A DNA stretch of 64,000 bases from Acidobacteriota bacterium. Its GTDB lineage: Bacteria; Acidobacteriota; Terriglobia; Bryobacterales; Bryobacteraceae. The notes beneath the pieces were generated by a model. It worked only from the letters and a program-made list of their open reading frames with translations, was not told where the DNA came from and ran no database searches. The stretch's first letter is position 1; each line of letters opens with the position of its first letter. This document shows positions 1-8,538 of the stretch, piece after piece. Location: NCBI GenBank assembly GCA_018268935.1, contig JAFDVS010000027.1, forward strand, positions 16,751 to 80,750. The letters run 5' to 3'. The position numbers were made by a program, and so were the translations under genes.

Positions 1-8
1 CGGGCTCA

Positions 9-356
9 GTGAGCTACTCATCGGTGTCGAAGTCTTCGCGGGAAAAGGATCTGGAGAAGGAAATTCAAAACACCCCGGACGGCAGGCGGAAAGACGATTT
101 GAAGCGGGAGTTGAGCCGCCTCGAAAGCGCGCGGCGTTACGAAGATTCGCGCCGGCGCGAAGATGCACGCCGACTGGAGGCGATTAAGAAAGCGGCAATC
201 GCCGAAAAGCGCAAGGACGCGGGTTCCCGCTTCAATCTTCGTTTTCCCGACCATTTCCTCCAGGAGTCGCCGCCAACGCCGGCCCTGGTGATGTCGCTGT
301 TGGCCGAGTATGTCGATTTCGGCGAACTGCGGGCCAAGGCCGGCCAGGTTCAGTAA
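9..356 (+). CDS. Hypothetical charged coiled-coil protein
   Basis: I do not recognise a family. The 115-residue product is very rich in Arg, Lys, Glu and Asp over residues 8-75 and would form a long amphipathic helix or coiled coil. A more hydrophobic tail follows (residues 75-115, with LVMSLLAEYVDFGELRAK). There is no signal peptide. The GTG at position 9 is the first start available, but the frame stays open to the left edge, so the N-terminus may be missing. It converges on the SRPBCC gene, overlapping its 3' end by a few bases. Confidence 0.5.
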   Translation: MSYSSVSKSSREKDLEKEIQNTPDGRRKDDLKRELSRLESARRYEDSRRREDARRLEAIKKAAIAEKRKDAGSRFNLRFPDHFLQESPPTPALVMSLLAEYVDFGELRAKAGQVQ

Positions 357-646
357 TCGCCTTCCGGGCCTTCCAGGCGGGCCGCCGTCCAGACAACTCC
401 TAACTCCAGCATCGATTTCATTTCGTTCATGTACTTCATCCAGCCGGTACGGTAATCGTCGCCTAGGCGTTTCTTCGCGAATCCGCTATGGATGAGCGTC
501 AGCCGCGTGCTGCCCTCTGATCCCTCCAATGTCCATGTGACCACGGTCTCCGGCATCTCCTCGTTTTCATGATCGTAATGCCAGTTGAACGAGAGCTTGC
601 GATTTGGAACGATGTCGAGGATCTTTATCGGACCCCGCCTTTCCAT
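350..646 (-). pseudogene. SRPBCC/AHSA1 domain, C-terminal fragment after a frameshift
   Basis: This frame encodes the second half of an AHSA1-type (SRPBCC) ligand-binding domain. The start GPIKIL.DIVP, then ETVVTWTLE and TRLTLIHSGF, are family hallmarks. The part that should precede it, ending GGEYTCGW, is in the other minus frame at 625-1212. The break lies at a run of four C's on the plus strand (633-636). One extra base there would give a continuous GGEYTCGWKGGGPIKIL reading. The intact protein would have about 290 residues and two tandem SRPBCC domains. A real one-base deletion, a sequencing error and slippage cannot be told apart from this sequence. Confidence 0.7.
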
Positions 647-1212
647 CCACAGGTGTACTCGCCGCCGGGTTGCGGGTCTACCCTGGCGATCGGGCGGATG
701 TAGCGGTTGAGCTGCGCGGGATTCACCAGTGCATCAAAGACCTGCCCGGGCGACGCGGCGATCTCGATTCTGAGTGACGGATCACCCTGCATCACGCCGC
801 CGTATTCGGGGAACCACGCCGGTGTGCCGCCGGCAAGCAGCCGCCGCAGGTTTTCGAGTGCGGTGGTGAAAAAGTCGTGCGGATGAGCCATGCCGATGGA
901 CATCGGCGGCAACTCCGTGCGCAGGCTAAGGTGGGTGGAATCGCGGCGCGCGGTCAATTCCACACGCACCGTGCCTTCCCCACCATGCACACGCCAGGCG
1001 AACTCGAGCATCTCGTTCTCACGGGAGGCGAGGAAACGCGTCGCCGGCGATTGCGGCGCCTCGGGCAGCGCCGCGCCCCATAGCTCGAATACCCCGGCCT
1101 CGACGTTGATGTGGGCCGAGGGTGAGAGCCACTGCTTGACTAGCGATTCTTCCGTCCAGGCGCGGTGGATGGCCGCGGCGGGGAAGGGAAGCTCGATGGT
1201 GGTGTGCGACAT
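625..1212 (-). CDS. SRPBCC (AHSA1-like) protein, N-terminal part of a frameshifted two-domain gene
   Basis: The first SRPBCC domain is at residues 1-115 (IELPFPAAAIHRAWTEESLVKQWLSP is the usual opening of an AHSA1 domain). A second begins at about residue 145 (SLRIEIAASPGQVFDALVNPAQLNRYI) and is cut by the frameshift near 633-636. The start is clear: ATG at 1212 has GGAGAAG just upstream and lies one base after the stop of the ArsR-type gene. AHSA1 proteins next to ArsR regulators are a common pairing in soil bacteria; the ligand is usually unknown. The protein is probably cytoplasmic. Confidence 0.75.
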   Translation of the reverse strand: MSHTTIELPFPAAAIHRAWTEESLVKQWLSPSAHINVEAGVFELWGAALPEAPQSPATRFLASRENEMLEFAWRVHGGEGTVRVELTARRDSTHLSLRTELPPMSIGMAHPHDFFTTALENLRRLLAGGTPAWFPEYGGVMQGDPSLRIEIAASPGQVFDALVNPAQLNRYIRPIARVDPQPGGEYTCGWKGGVR

Positions 1213-1213
1213 G

Positions 1214-1750
1214 TCACTTCTCCTGTGGGTCCTGGTAGCAGGCGAGCATCAGACGGTACGTTTCCGTCTCGCGCTTTCGGGAAGACTCCTTGGCGCCGTA
1301 CTTGCGCCCCAGTGTCTGGAAAAGCTTCTGCACGTCATGGAGAAACTCCTCACGCAGTGATGGATCGCTTAACTCCAGGTGCATGGACAGGCCGAGGCTG
1401 GCAGGCGCCGATTTGTGGGACGCGAGCTTGGCGACGTCTTCCTGCAGATCCTCGGCGAGACTCAGCAGGTAGCCGAGGCTCATCTCACTGGAGGCGCGGG
1501 GCACTCCGATTCTTCCCACCAGCTTCGCCGACAGCCAGTAGGAAGCGGCACGCGCCTGGTAGATTCCTTCCACGGTGCCTCGGACAGGGCGCTCGTCGAT
1601 GCGATCCACCAGCCCGGCCTCGTGCAGGATACGCATGTGGTAGTTCACCTGCTGCGTGGGAACACCGAGCTGCTGCGCCAGATCGGGGCACGTGCTGGGC
1701 CCGGCCATGCGCTTCAGCAAATCGAGGCGTTGGTCAAGAACTTTTTCCAC
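1214..1750 (-). CDS. ArsR-type winged-helix transcriptional regulator
   Basis: A winged helix-turn-helix occupies roughly residues 1-85 from the chosen start (LDQRLDLLKRMAG, then CPDLAQQLGVPTQQVNYHMRILHEAGLV, then a wing with ERPVRGTVEGIYQA). A helical C-terminal part of about 90 residues follows. The recognition helix and the HMRILHEAGLV pattern are typical of ArsR regulators that govern AHSA1 partners. GTG at 1750 is chosen because the HTH begins immediately after it. An ATG at 1810 in the same frame would overlap the divergent gene's start. It probably forms one transcript with the SRPBCC gene (one base apart) and may regulate it. Confidence 0.8.
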   Translation of the reverse strand: MEKVLDQRLDLLKRMAGPSTCPDLAQQLGVPTQQVNYHMRILHEAGLVDRIDERPVRGTVEGIYQARAASYWLSAKLVGRIGVPRASSEMSLGYLLSLAEDLQEDVAKLASHKSAPASLGLSMHLELSDPSLREEFLHDVQKLFQTLGRKYGAKESSRKRETETYRLMLACYQDPQEK

Positions 1751-1808
1751 TCCACCCGATGCGCGAACTCCCCCACCGATTCCCCTATCCAGTAAGGAGG
1801 AGAAAAAC

Positions 1809-2852
1809 ATGATTCGTTTGACAATACTCGGAGGGTTGGCGGGATTGGTACTGAGCGCCGGGCCCATTATCGTGGCGGGCCCGGATGCCGGCGCCCCGCC
1901 GCAGGTGAATGTGTTCCGCCGGGACACACTGGAGCAATTGGGATTCTTCGCCGCTTATCCCACCAGCATGCTGGGCGGTGTACGCGTGGCAGTGGGCGAT
2001 ATCAACTCGGACGGTTGGGCCGACATCATTACCGCGCCCGGCTCGGGAACCAGTGAAGTGCGGGTGTTTGACGGCAGCGCAGTGGCTGCGGGCGGGGCAA
2101 CGCCTTCCTTGCTGCGTTCCTTTGATGCGTATCCCGGATTCACTGGTGGAGTCTTCGTGGCTGCGGGTGATGTGGATGGCGACAAGGTGCCCGACATCAT
2201 TACGGGGCTTGGAGCCGGAGCCAGTCCCCATGTTAAGGTCTTCAGCGCATCGAGCGGCGATCCGCTGTACAGCTTTGATGCCTACGATCCGCAATTCACG
2301 GGCGGTGTGCATGTGGCGGCAGGCGATGTCAATGGAGACGGCAGGGATGACATCATCACAGGAGCGGAAGTAACGGGGCACGTAAAGGTCTTCGATGGCG
2401 CCAATGGCTCAACCCTGCGGGATTTCTTCGCATACGGGCCAACCTACAACGGAGGCGTTCGCGTCGGCGCCGGGGACGTGAATGGCGATGGGTTTGACGA
2501 CATTATCACCGGGACCGGAGTAGGTAATGGCCACGTGAGAGTGTTTGATGGGAAGACAATGGTCGTGCTCGGTTCGTTCAATGCGTTTGGGGATGGGTTC
2601 ACCGGAGGTGTCTATGTCGCGGGTGGCTCCGTGATTGTCAGCGCAGGGGCCGGCATCGGCTCAATGACGCAGATCTACGATGCACTCGATGGCTCAGCGC
2701 CGCGGAGTTTCTCCCCCTACGGCGGGTTCACGGGCGGCGTGTTCGTTGCCGCAAGTGAAGATGTCCCGGAGCCAGAGACGTGGTTCCTGTTCAGCGCCGG
2801 GTTCGCGTTCCTTTGGATCGCGGCGGTGCTGAGACCTCGACGGCGGCGCTGA
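1809..2852 (+). CDS. Secreted FG-GAP repeat protein with PEP-CTERM sorting signal
   Basis: The 347-residue product has an N-terminal signal peptide (MIRLTILGGLAGLVLSAGPIIV). About six repeats follow, of the form GGV.VA.GDVNGDG.DDIITG.G.G..HVKVFDG, an FG-GAP/VCBS-like propeller with Ca-binding DxDxDG-like loops. The C-terminus is a textbook PEP-CTERM: VPEPETW, a hydrophobic helix, then RPRRRR. In known systems this tail is cut by exosortase. AAGGAGG at 1794-1800 fixes the start at 1809. It is divergent from the ArsR-type gene. The role is unknown; an exported, surface-retained protein is likely. Confidence 0.85.
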   Translation: MIRLTILGGLAGLVLSAGPIIVAGPDAGAPPQVNVFRRDTLEQLGFFAAYPTSMLGGVRVAVGDINSDGWADIITAPGSGTSEVRVFDGSAVAAGGATPSLLRSFDAYPGFTGGVFVAAGDVDGDKVPDIITGLGAGASPHVKVFSASSGDPLYSFDAYDPQFTGGVHVAAGDVNGDGRDDIITGAEVTGHVKVFDGANGSTLRDFFAYGPTYNGGVRVGAGDVNGDGFDDIITGTGVGNGHVRVFDGKTMVVLGSFNAFGDGFTGGVYVAGGSVIVSAGAGIGSMTQIYDALDGSAPRSFSPYGGFTGGVFVAASEDVPEPETWFLFSAGFAFLWIAAVLRPRRRR

Positions 2853-2906
2853 GTTCAATCCTTCGTCTGTGGCGGGAGTGGTCTGCAGTGAGAGATTCTG
2901 TTAGCA

Positions 2907-3626
2907 ATGCCGGAGACGATGCTGCGGGTGCGAAACGTCCAAAAGAGATTCGGGCAGGCCTTTGCGCTCAAGGATGTCTCGTTTGAGATTCGCGATGGTG
3001 AGGTGCTGGGGCTGATCGGGCCGAATGGCGCCGGCAAGTCCACCTTGCTCGAATGCATGGCGGGGCAACTGCCCATGGACGGCGGCGCTGTCCTGAACGG
3101 GGACGGCCGGCCGGTGATCGCGGCAGACACTCTATTCTATGTCCCCGATGGGATTACGCCGTGGGCAGCGCAACGGGTGAGCTGGCTGCTGGACTTTTTC
3201 ATCGGCTACTTTGCCGGCCGCGCCGAATTACGCGATTCGGTGGTGGAGCAACTGGAACTGTCGTCCTTTCTGCGGCAGTCGTTGGGTACGTTATCCAAGG
3301 GGCAGCGGAAGCGGGTGCTAGTAGCGATGGGGCTGCTTGCGCCTCAGCCTGTGTTGATGATTGACGAACCGTTGGACGGACTCGATCTGAAACAGATGCA
3401 GGAATTAGCGCGTGTGCTGCGCGCGCATGCCTCGCTCGGCCGCACGCTGTTCCTGTCCATTCACCAGATTAGCGATGCCGCCCGCTTCTGCGACCGCTTT
3501 GTGCTGCTGAGCGGTGGCCGCGTGTGCGGCGAGGGTACCGTGAAGGAACTGGCGGAGATTGCCTCAGCGCGCGATGGCGCCAGGACGTTCGCCACTTTGG
3601 AAGAGGTATTCCTTGCCATCGCCTAA
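2907..3626 (+). CDS. ABC transporter ATP-binding protein
   Basis: A 239-residue ABC ATPase. Walker A is GPNGAGKST at residues 38-46. A slightly degenerate signature LSKGQRKR is followed by Walker B VLMIDEP, the D-loop LDGLD and the H-loop histidine in FLSIHQ. The fold and the short C-terminus match ATPases of simple two-gene exporters rather than uptake systems. ATG at 2907 is used; ATG at 2919, preceded by GGAG, is a possible alternative. The permease follows directly and overlaps or abuts it, so the two should be co-translated. Confidence 0.88.
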   Translation: MPETMLRVRNVQKRFGQAFALKDVSFEIRDGEVLGLIGPNGAGKSTLLECMAGQLPMDGGAVLNGDGRPVIAADTLFYVPDGITPWAAQRVSWLLDFFIGYFAGRAELRDSVVEQLELSSFLRQSLGTLSKGQRKRVLVAMGLLAPQPVLMIDEPLDGLDLKQMQELARVLRAHASLGRTLFLSIHQISDAARFCDRFVLLSGGRVCGEGTVKELAEIASARDGARTFATLEEVFLAIA

Positions 3627-4956
3627 CGTGCATCCATTCGTCTGGCTGCTGCGGAAAGAGTGCCGCGAATTGCTGGTGTCCCGGTCATGGTGGCTCCTGT
3701 TGTTCCTGATGGGGCCGCTGACGGGGATGCCATACCTCAGCGCCCTTCGAGCCTACGCCGAGATGTCGAAACAAGGCGGCACCGTGGCGGACGCGGGAGA
3801 GGTTCTGTCTCCGCTTACAGGCGTATGGGCTCCGGCATTCAGCGGATGCGAACTGGCGGGTGTGTTTCTGCTGCCGTTTGTCGCGATCCGGATCATCGGC
3901 GCGGACCGGCTCAGCGGCGCGGCGAAACTCGAGTTGCAGCGGCGCTCCTCGCCGGTATCACGAATTGCCGCCAAGGCGCTGGTGGCACTGGGCGGATGGC
4001 TGATTGCGATGGCGCCCGCCGGCTGCGCGCTGGCCTTGTGGAAGTACTACGGCGGACTCCTGCACTGGCCAGAGGTTGGGTCGTTGTTCACAGGGCACAT
4101 ACTGAACGCGGGTCTGATGATCGCAGTGGCTGCGGCGGCGGCATCCGTGACGGAACACCCGTCCACGGCCGCGGTAATGACGCTGGGTGTGACCGTCGGA
4201 ACATGGATCGTGAACTTCTTTGCCGCTTTGCAGGGCGGCCTGTGGGAACGGGCCGCGGCGTTTACTCCAGCGGCGGTGGTGGGCGATTTTCAACGCGGAT
4301 TGTTCCGGATGGACTCGACGCTGGTGGCGCTCGTGCTGGTTCTCACCGGGTTGGGTCTCGCCTCCATCTGGCAGTTCACGGGCGTGCGCCGCCTTGTGAA
4401 TCTGGCTCGGTCGGCGGCATTGATTGTCACCGCCGTGGCCGCTATTGGGGGTGCTTCTCGCGTGCGTCTCGATTGGGATGTTTCCCAGAACAGGGCGAAC
4501 TCATTCCCGCTAGCCGATGAGTTGGCGCTGCTCCGCATCCGCCAGCCGTTGCGGATCGTAGCAAGGCTGGCGCCCGAGGACCCGCGCCGCGCCGATCTGG
4601 AGCGCAACGCATTCGCTAAGTTGCGGCGGACTGTGCCGGACGTCGAGATCGCTTACCTCGCATCGACGTCGACAGGACTGTTTGAGCAGGCGGCCGAAGG
4701 CTACGGCGAAATTCAATACGACATGAACGGCCGATTGTTGTTGAGCAGGGCAACGTCGGTTGATGGTGTGCTGGAAGCGGTCTACGCGGTTTCCGGCACA
4801 GAGGCGGCAAAGAACGTACAGGAAGTCGTGTTTCGCGGACGCCCTCTGGTGATTGATCCTGCCGGAGGGAGCACGATATTCTATGTGCTAATACCGGGCT
4901 TCACTCTACTCTGTGGGGTTCTCGCACACAGGCATTTCACATGGCTACCAAAATGA
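3613..4956 (+). CDS. ABC transporter permease with GldG-like extracytoplasmic domain
   Basis: An integral membrane protein with about eight hydrophobic segments. Seven fall in the first 290 residues (for example WWLLLFLMGPLTG, FLLPFVAIRII, GGWLIAMAPAGCALALW). A soluble region of about 120 residues follows, then a last membrane helix (FYVLIPGFTLLCGVLA). The soluble part (LDWDVSQNRANSFPLADE, then PLRIVARLAPEDPRR) resembles the auxiliary domain of gliding-type GldG exporters; that assignment is by eye. TTG at 3613 has AAGAGG six bases upstream, but GTG at 3628, just after the ATPase stop, is also plausible. The substrate is unknown. Confidence 0.75.
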   Translation: MPSPNVHPFVWLLRKECRELLVSRSWWLLLFLMGPLTGMPYLSALRAYAEMSKQGGTVADAGEVLSPLTGVWAPAFSGCELAGVFLLPFVAIRIIGADRLSGAAKLELQRRSSPVSRIAAKALVALGGWLIAMAPAGCALALWKYYGGLLHWPEVGSLFTGHILNAGLMIAVAAAAASVTEHPSTAAVMTLGVTVGTWIVNFFAALQGGLWERAAAFTPAAVVGDFQRGLFRMDSTLVALVLVLTGLGLASIWQFTGVRRLVNLARSAALIVTAVAAIGGASRVRLDWDVSQNRANSFPLADELALLRIRQPLRIVARLAPEDPRRADLERNAFAKLRRTVPDVEIAYLASTSTGLFEQAAEGYGEIQYDMNGRLLLSRATSVDGVLEAVYAVSGTEAAKNVQEVVFRGRPLVIDPAGGSTIFYVLIPGFTLLCGVLAHRHFTWLPK

Positions 4957-5729
4957 GAACACTTTTCCTGTTGTCACTATCTGCCGTCGTACTCACTGCG
5001 GCCGAGAAGAAGATCGATCTCACCAGGGAAAAGCCGGGCAAGGCCCCGGCCACTTTCACGCCGATGGTGGGAACCTGGCTGGTTGCTCAAGATGGCGGCG
5101 AAAAGGTGATCGTTGTGGATGGACGGCCGTGGATGGCAAGCAAAGACAATCCCACCCGGCTCCTTCTGCAGAGCGCACGCAAGCTCTACGGCACCCGCAA
5201 CGAAGAATTGATGGACAACGCCAAGCAATTCGCCTACTTTCCGGTGGCCGTGCTGAAAGGCGTGGAGAACTTCTCTAACGGCTCGATCACGGTGAAGTTC
5301 AAGACGATTGCCGGAGAAGCGGACCGCGCATCCGGCATTCTGTTCAACGTCAAACCGAATGGCGATTGGCTGGCCGTGCGGTTCAACGACACGGAGAGCA
5401 ATCTCGCGTTCTGGGAGTTTCACAATGGGGTGCGGCGGAATCTCAAATTCAGTGACCGGGCAAAGCCCATTCCCCTCGATAAGGCGGCGTGGCACGAACT
5501 GAAACTGACCGTGGATGGTGCGAACCTGAAGGCCTACATCGACGGCAATCTGGGGCTGGAGTATGTATTGGGGAGCGAACCCGTGGCCGGCCGGCGCGGG
5601 CCTCCGCATGAAGATCTGTATCCGAAGAACAATCCCGTGCTGCGTCCGCCGGTGGCGGGCCGGATTGGCTTGTGGTCAAAGACCGACAGCACCAGCTATT
5701 TCAAGGATTACGTGGTTGACGTAAGGTGA
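4953..5729 (+). CDS. Secreted lectin-like (LamG/DUF1080-type) protein
   Basis: The product starts with a signal peptide (MRTLFLLSLSAVVLTAAEKK). A jelly-roll fold of about 200 residues follows, with SNGSITVKFKTIAG, GILFNVKPNGDWLAVRFNDTE and WHELKLTVDGANLKAYIDG, the strand pattern of concanavalin-like/3-keto-disaccharide-hydrolase-type domains. ATG at 4953 overlaps the permease stop as ATGA, which suggests translational coupling; an in-frame ATG at 4941 is an alternative. Enzymatic activity cannot be read from the sequence. It may bind or act on extracellular sugars. Confidence 0.7.
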   Translation: MRTLFLLSLSAVVLTAAEKKIDLTREKPGKAPATFTPMVGTWLVAQDGGEKVIVVDGRPWMASKDNPTRLLLQSARKLYGTRNEELMDNAKQFAYFPVAVLKGVENFSNGSITVKFKTIAGEADRASGILFNVKPNGDWLAVRFNDTESNLAFWEFHNGVRRNLKFSDRAKPIPLDKAAWHELKLTVDGANLKAYIDGNLGLEYVLGSEPVAGRRGPPHEDLYPKNNPVLRPPVAGRIGLWSKTDSTSYFKDYVVDVR

Positions 5730-5813
5730 ATTCCGGGCTTCGCTGTGGTACCCTCACAAGGAAGCGCGCCTTTGCTCTGGCGAGCGCTTCCCGCACCCGC
5801 GAAGTTTCACCCC

Positions 5814-6839
5814 ATGAATCTACGTTCTGTTTTTAGTTTGTTTTCCTCCGATCTGGCGATCGATCTCGGCACGGCCAATACGCTGGTTTTCGCCAAGGGG
5901 AAGGGTATTGTTGTCAATGAGCCGTCGATCGTAGCGATCAACAAGAACACCGGAGAGGTGGAAGCGGTCGGCAAGGAAGCGAAGGAGATGCTCGGACGCA
6001 CCCCGGGCAACATTGTCGCCATCCGGCCGATGAAAGACGGTGTCATCGCCGATTTCAAAGTCACTGAGCGCATGCTCAATTACTTTATTCAGAAGGCGCA
6101 CGGGCGCAAAATGATGGTGCATCCGCGCATCATCATCGGCGTACCCAGCGAGATCACACAGGTGGAAAAGCGCGCCGTCATTGACTCGGCATACCGTGCC
6201 AAGGCGAGCGAAGTGCACCTGGTGGAACAAGCCATGGTGGCCGCCATCGGCGCCGGATTGCCGATCACCGAACCATCGGGCAACATGGTGGTGGATATCG
6301 GCGGCGGCACTACCGACGTCGCCGTGATTTCGCTTTCCGGTATCGTCTACTCCCGTTCGGTCCGCGTGGCGGGCAACGAAATGGACGATGCCATCATGCA
6401 GTACCTGAAGCGGAAATATAATCTGCTGGTGGGCGAACGCACCGCTGAGCAGGTGAAGGTGCAACTTGGCTCGGCGTATCCGCTTGATCGGCCCATCACC
6501 ATGGAGATCAAGGGGCGAAACCTGATCGAGGGTGTGCCGCGCACCATCACCATCGAGGACAGCGAAATTCGCGAGGCCCTTTCCGAATGCGTGGCCACCA
6601 TCATGAACGCCATTCGCGTGGCTCTGGAGCGTACGCCGCCGGAACTCAGCGCCGACATCAGCGACCGCGGCATCGTCCTCACCGGTGGTGGAGCGATGAT
6701 CAAAAATCTCGACCGCCGCATCCGTGAGGAAACTGGCCTGCCGGTTTCGATTGCCGACGACCCGCTCGCCAGTGTGGTGCTGGGCACCGGCAAAATGTTA
6801 ACCGATTTCAAGCTGTTGCGGCGCATTGCCATTGAGTAG
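5814..6839 (+). CDS. mreB: Rod shape-determining protein MreB
   Basis: Bacterial actin of 341 residues, the usual family length. It begins SDLAIDLGTANTLVFAKGKGIV (phosphate 1), contains VVDIGGGTTDVAVISL (phosphate 2) and ends with the adenosine-binding GIVLTGGGAMIKNLD. It assembles into membrane-associated filaments that guide lateral wall synthesis with MreC, MreD, PBP2 and RodA, all encoded just downstream. ATG at 5814 gives the conserved N-terminus MNLRSVFSLFSSDLAIDLG. First gene of the rod operon. Confidence 0.97.
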   Translation: MNLRSVFSLFSSDLAIDLGTANTLVFAKGKGIVVNEPSIVAINKNTGEVEAVGKEAKEMLGRTPGNIVAIRPMKDGVIADFKVTERMLNYFIQKAHGRKMMVHPRIIIGVPSEITQVEKRAVIDSAYRAKASEVHLVEQAMVAAIGAGLPITEPSGNMVVDIGGGTTDVAVISLSGIVYSRSVRVAGNEMDDAIMQYLKRKYNLLVGERTAEQVKVQLGSAYPLDRPITMEIKGRNLIEGVPRTITIEDSEIREALSECVATIMNAIRVALERTPPELSADISDRGIVLTGGGAMIKNLDRRIREETGLPVSIADDPLASVVLGTGKMLTDFKLLRRIAIE

Positions 6840-6886
6840 CGGCGGCTGCGGCGCGTTGGATCTGCCAAAATAGAAAGATTGGGCGT

Positions 6887-7993
6887 ATGGAATTCGTCCT
6901 CCACCGCTACCGCAACGTCACTGTGCTGCTTGTCGTCATTGCCGCGCAATTAGTGTTGCTGGCCTACCAGGTGAAGAGCAATCAGGACATGCGGCTGATT
7001 CGCGTATGGTCCGTGACGGCGATTACTCCGGTGGCCAAACTGGTGGACATGGTGCGTGGGGGAACGGTGGGATTCATCAAGGATTACTTCATCCTGCTCA
7101 GCGCCCGCGAGGAAAACCGGCGCCTGAAGGATGAACTCGACCGGCTCAAGCTTCAGAATCAATTCCTGCGCACGGAGCTATCCACCGCCGACCGGGCGAA
7201 GGCGCTGGCTGCGTTCCAACAACGAACTGCTTCGCGAACCCTGGGCGCCCGCATCATCGCCAACGCGACGGGAGCCAACTCAAAGGTGGTGTTCGTCGAC
7301 CGGGGCGCATCCTCAGGCGTGCAGCCGGGCATGGCCGTCGTAACTCCCGACGGAATCGTCGGAAAGGTGATTGCCGTGTATCCGACAGCCGCCCAGGTGA
7401 TGCTCGTCACCGACCCCAGCTTTGCCGCCGGCGTGATGTCGGAAAAGTACCGCGTACAGGGAACCGTGAAGGGGCAGGGGCATGGAACACTCAGCGTGGA
7501 ATACGTTCCTACGGAGTTGAAAGTGGACGTAGGTGAGAAGTTCTACACCTCCGGCGATGACCGTATTTTTCCCAAGGGCTTTCCCGTGGGCGAAGTGAAG
7601 GTGGTGCGCCCCGGCCGGGCCTACAAAGAGATCTTCGTCACACCAAGCGGATTTGCCCGCGGCCTGGAAGAGGTGCTGATCGTGATGGACGGTGTGCATC
7701 AGGTGCTTCCCGGTATGCAGCCGGAGAATGTGCCCTATCATGTGCTGCCCTCGCCAGGCGAAGCCTCGGCGGTGGAGCCGGCAGCCGATGCAACCAGAAC
7801 CGATGCCGATGTCCTGCGCGAGCGCTATCGCAAAATGGGTGAGGCGCAGGGTGTGAGATTCGGCCAGGGCGGCAGGATTCCGGATTTCAATAGCGAGCCG
7901 GCGAAGCGGCCGGCTGCTCCGGCCGAGAACGGCCAAACTCCCGCGCAGCCGCCGGCCGCACAGACTCCCGCTCCACCTCCCGCGCAGCAATGA
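6887..7993 (+). CDS. mreC: Rod shape-determining protein MreC
   Basis: A 368-residue bitopic protein: a membrane anchor at residues 9-27 (VTVLLVVIAAQLVLLAYQV), a coiled coil at about 72-105 (ARE.NRRLKDELDRLKLQNQFL), then the MreC beta domains (GANSKVVFVDRGASSGVQPGMAVVTPDGIVGKV). The last 80 or so residues are a Pro/Ala-rich extension, longer than in model MreC proteins and probably disordered. It links cytoplasmic MreB to periplasmic PBP2. Its stop overlaps the mreD start as ATGA. Confidence 0.95.
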   Translation: MEFVLHRYRNVTVLLVVIAAQLVLLAYQVKSNQDMRLIRVWSVTAITPVAKLVDMVRGGTVGFIKDYFILLSAREENRRLKDELDRLKLQNQFLRTELSTADRAKALAAFQQRTASRTLGARIIANATGANSKVVFVDRGASSGVQPGMAVVTPDGIVGKVIAVYPTAAQVMLVTDPSFAAGVMSEKYRVQGTVKGQGHGTLSVEYVPTELKVDVGEKFYTSGDDRIFPKGFPVGEVKVVRPGRAYKEIFVTPSGFARGLEEVLIVMDGVHQVLPGMQPENVPYHVLPSPGEASAVEPAADATRTDADVLRERYRKMGEAQGVRFGQGGRIPDFNSEPAKRPAAPAENGQTPAQPPAAQTPAPPPAQQ

Positions 7994-8523
7994 GCGAATA
8001 CTCGGGCCGGCTGATTCCAGGGGCGCCTTCGAAGAGCCCCATCGCGCGATTCCGGCTGGTGGTGTTGCTGGTGGCCCCGCTTCTGGCGATTCTATTCCAG
8101 GTCTATGTGGCCCGGTTTCTCGAAGTGCTCGCTTTTCTCGATCTGCCGCTTCTGGTGACGGTCTATTTCGCACTCATGCGCCGATCGCAGATTCAGGGGA
8201 TGTTTCTCGGCTCGGCGATCGGGTTGGTGCAGGACTCCCTCAGCCACCAGCCGCTGGGAATGTTCGGGATTGTAAAGACACTGGTGGGCTACTTCAGCGC
8301 GTCGATGAGCAACCGGTTCGATGTGGAGAACACCGCCATCCGCTTCATCCTCGGTTTCTTCTTCTACTTCTTCCACCAGTTTCTCTATTGGGTGCTGGTG
8401 CGGGCACTGCTGGGCCAGCCGGGAGATTTCCATCCGCAGCGGGAATTGCTGCTGGCCTTGTTGAACGCTGTGGTGGCTGTGCCGTTATTCCGATTGTTGG
8501 ATAGACTAAGGGAGAGAAGCTGA
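7990..8523 (+). CDS. mreD: Rod shape-determining protein MreD
   Basis: A 177-residue polytopic membrane protein with about five hydrophobic segments (LVVLLVAPLLAILFQVYVARFL, LDLPLLVTVYFALMR, GMFLGSAIGLVQDSL, FILGFFFYFFHQFLYWVLV, LLALLNAVVAVPLFRLLD). GLVQDSLSHQPLGMFG is the conserved MreD region. Position and overlap with mreC support the call. It is thought to help MreC control PBP2-RodA activity. Confidence 0.92.
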   Translation: MSEYSGRLIPGAPSKSPIARFRLVVLLVAPLLAILFQVYVARFLEVLAFLDLPLLVTVYFALMRRSQIQGMFLGSAIGLVQDSLSHQPLGMFGIVKTLVGYFSASMSNRFDVENTAIRFILGFFFYFFHQFLYWVLVRALLGQPGDFHPQRELLLALLNAVVAVPLFRLLDRLRERS

Positions 8524-8538
8524 GACCTTCCGGAAGCC

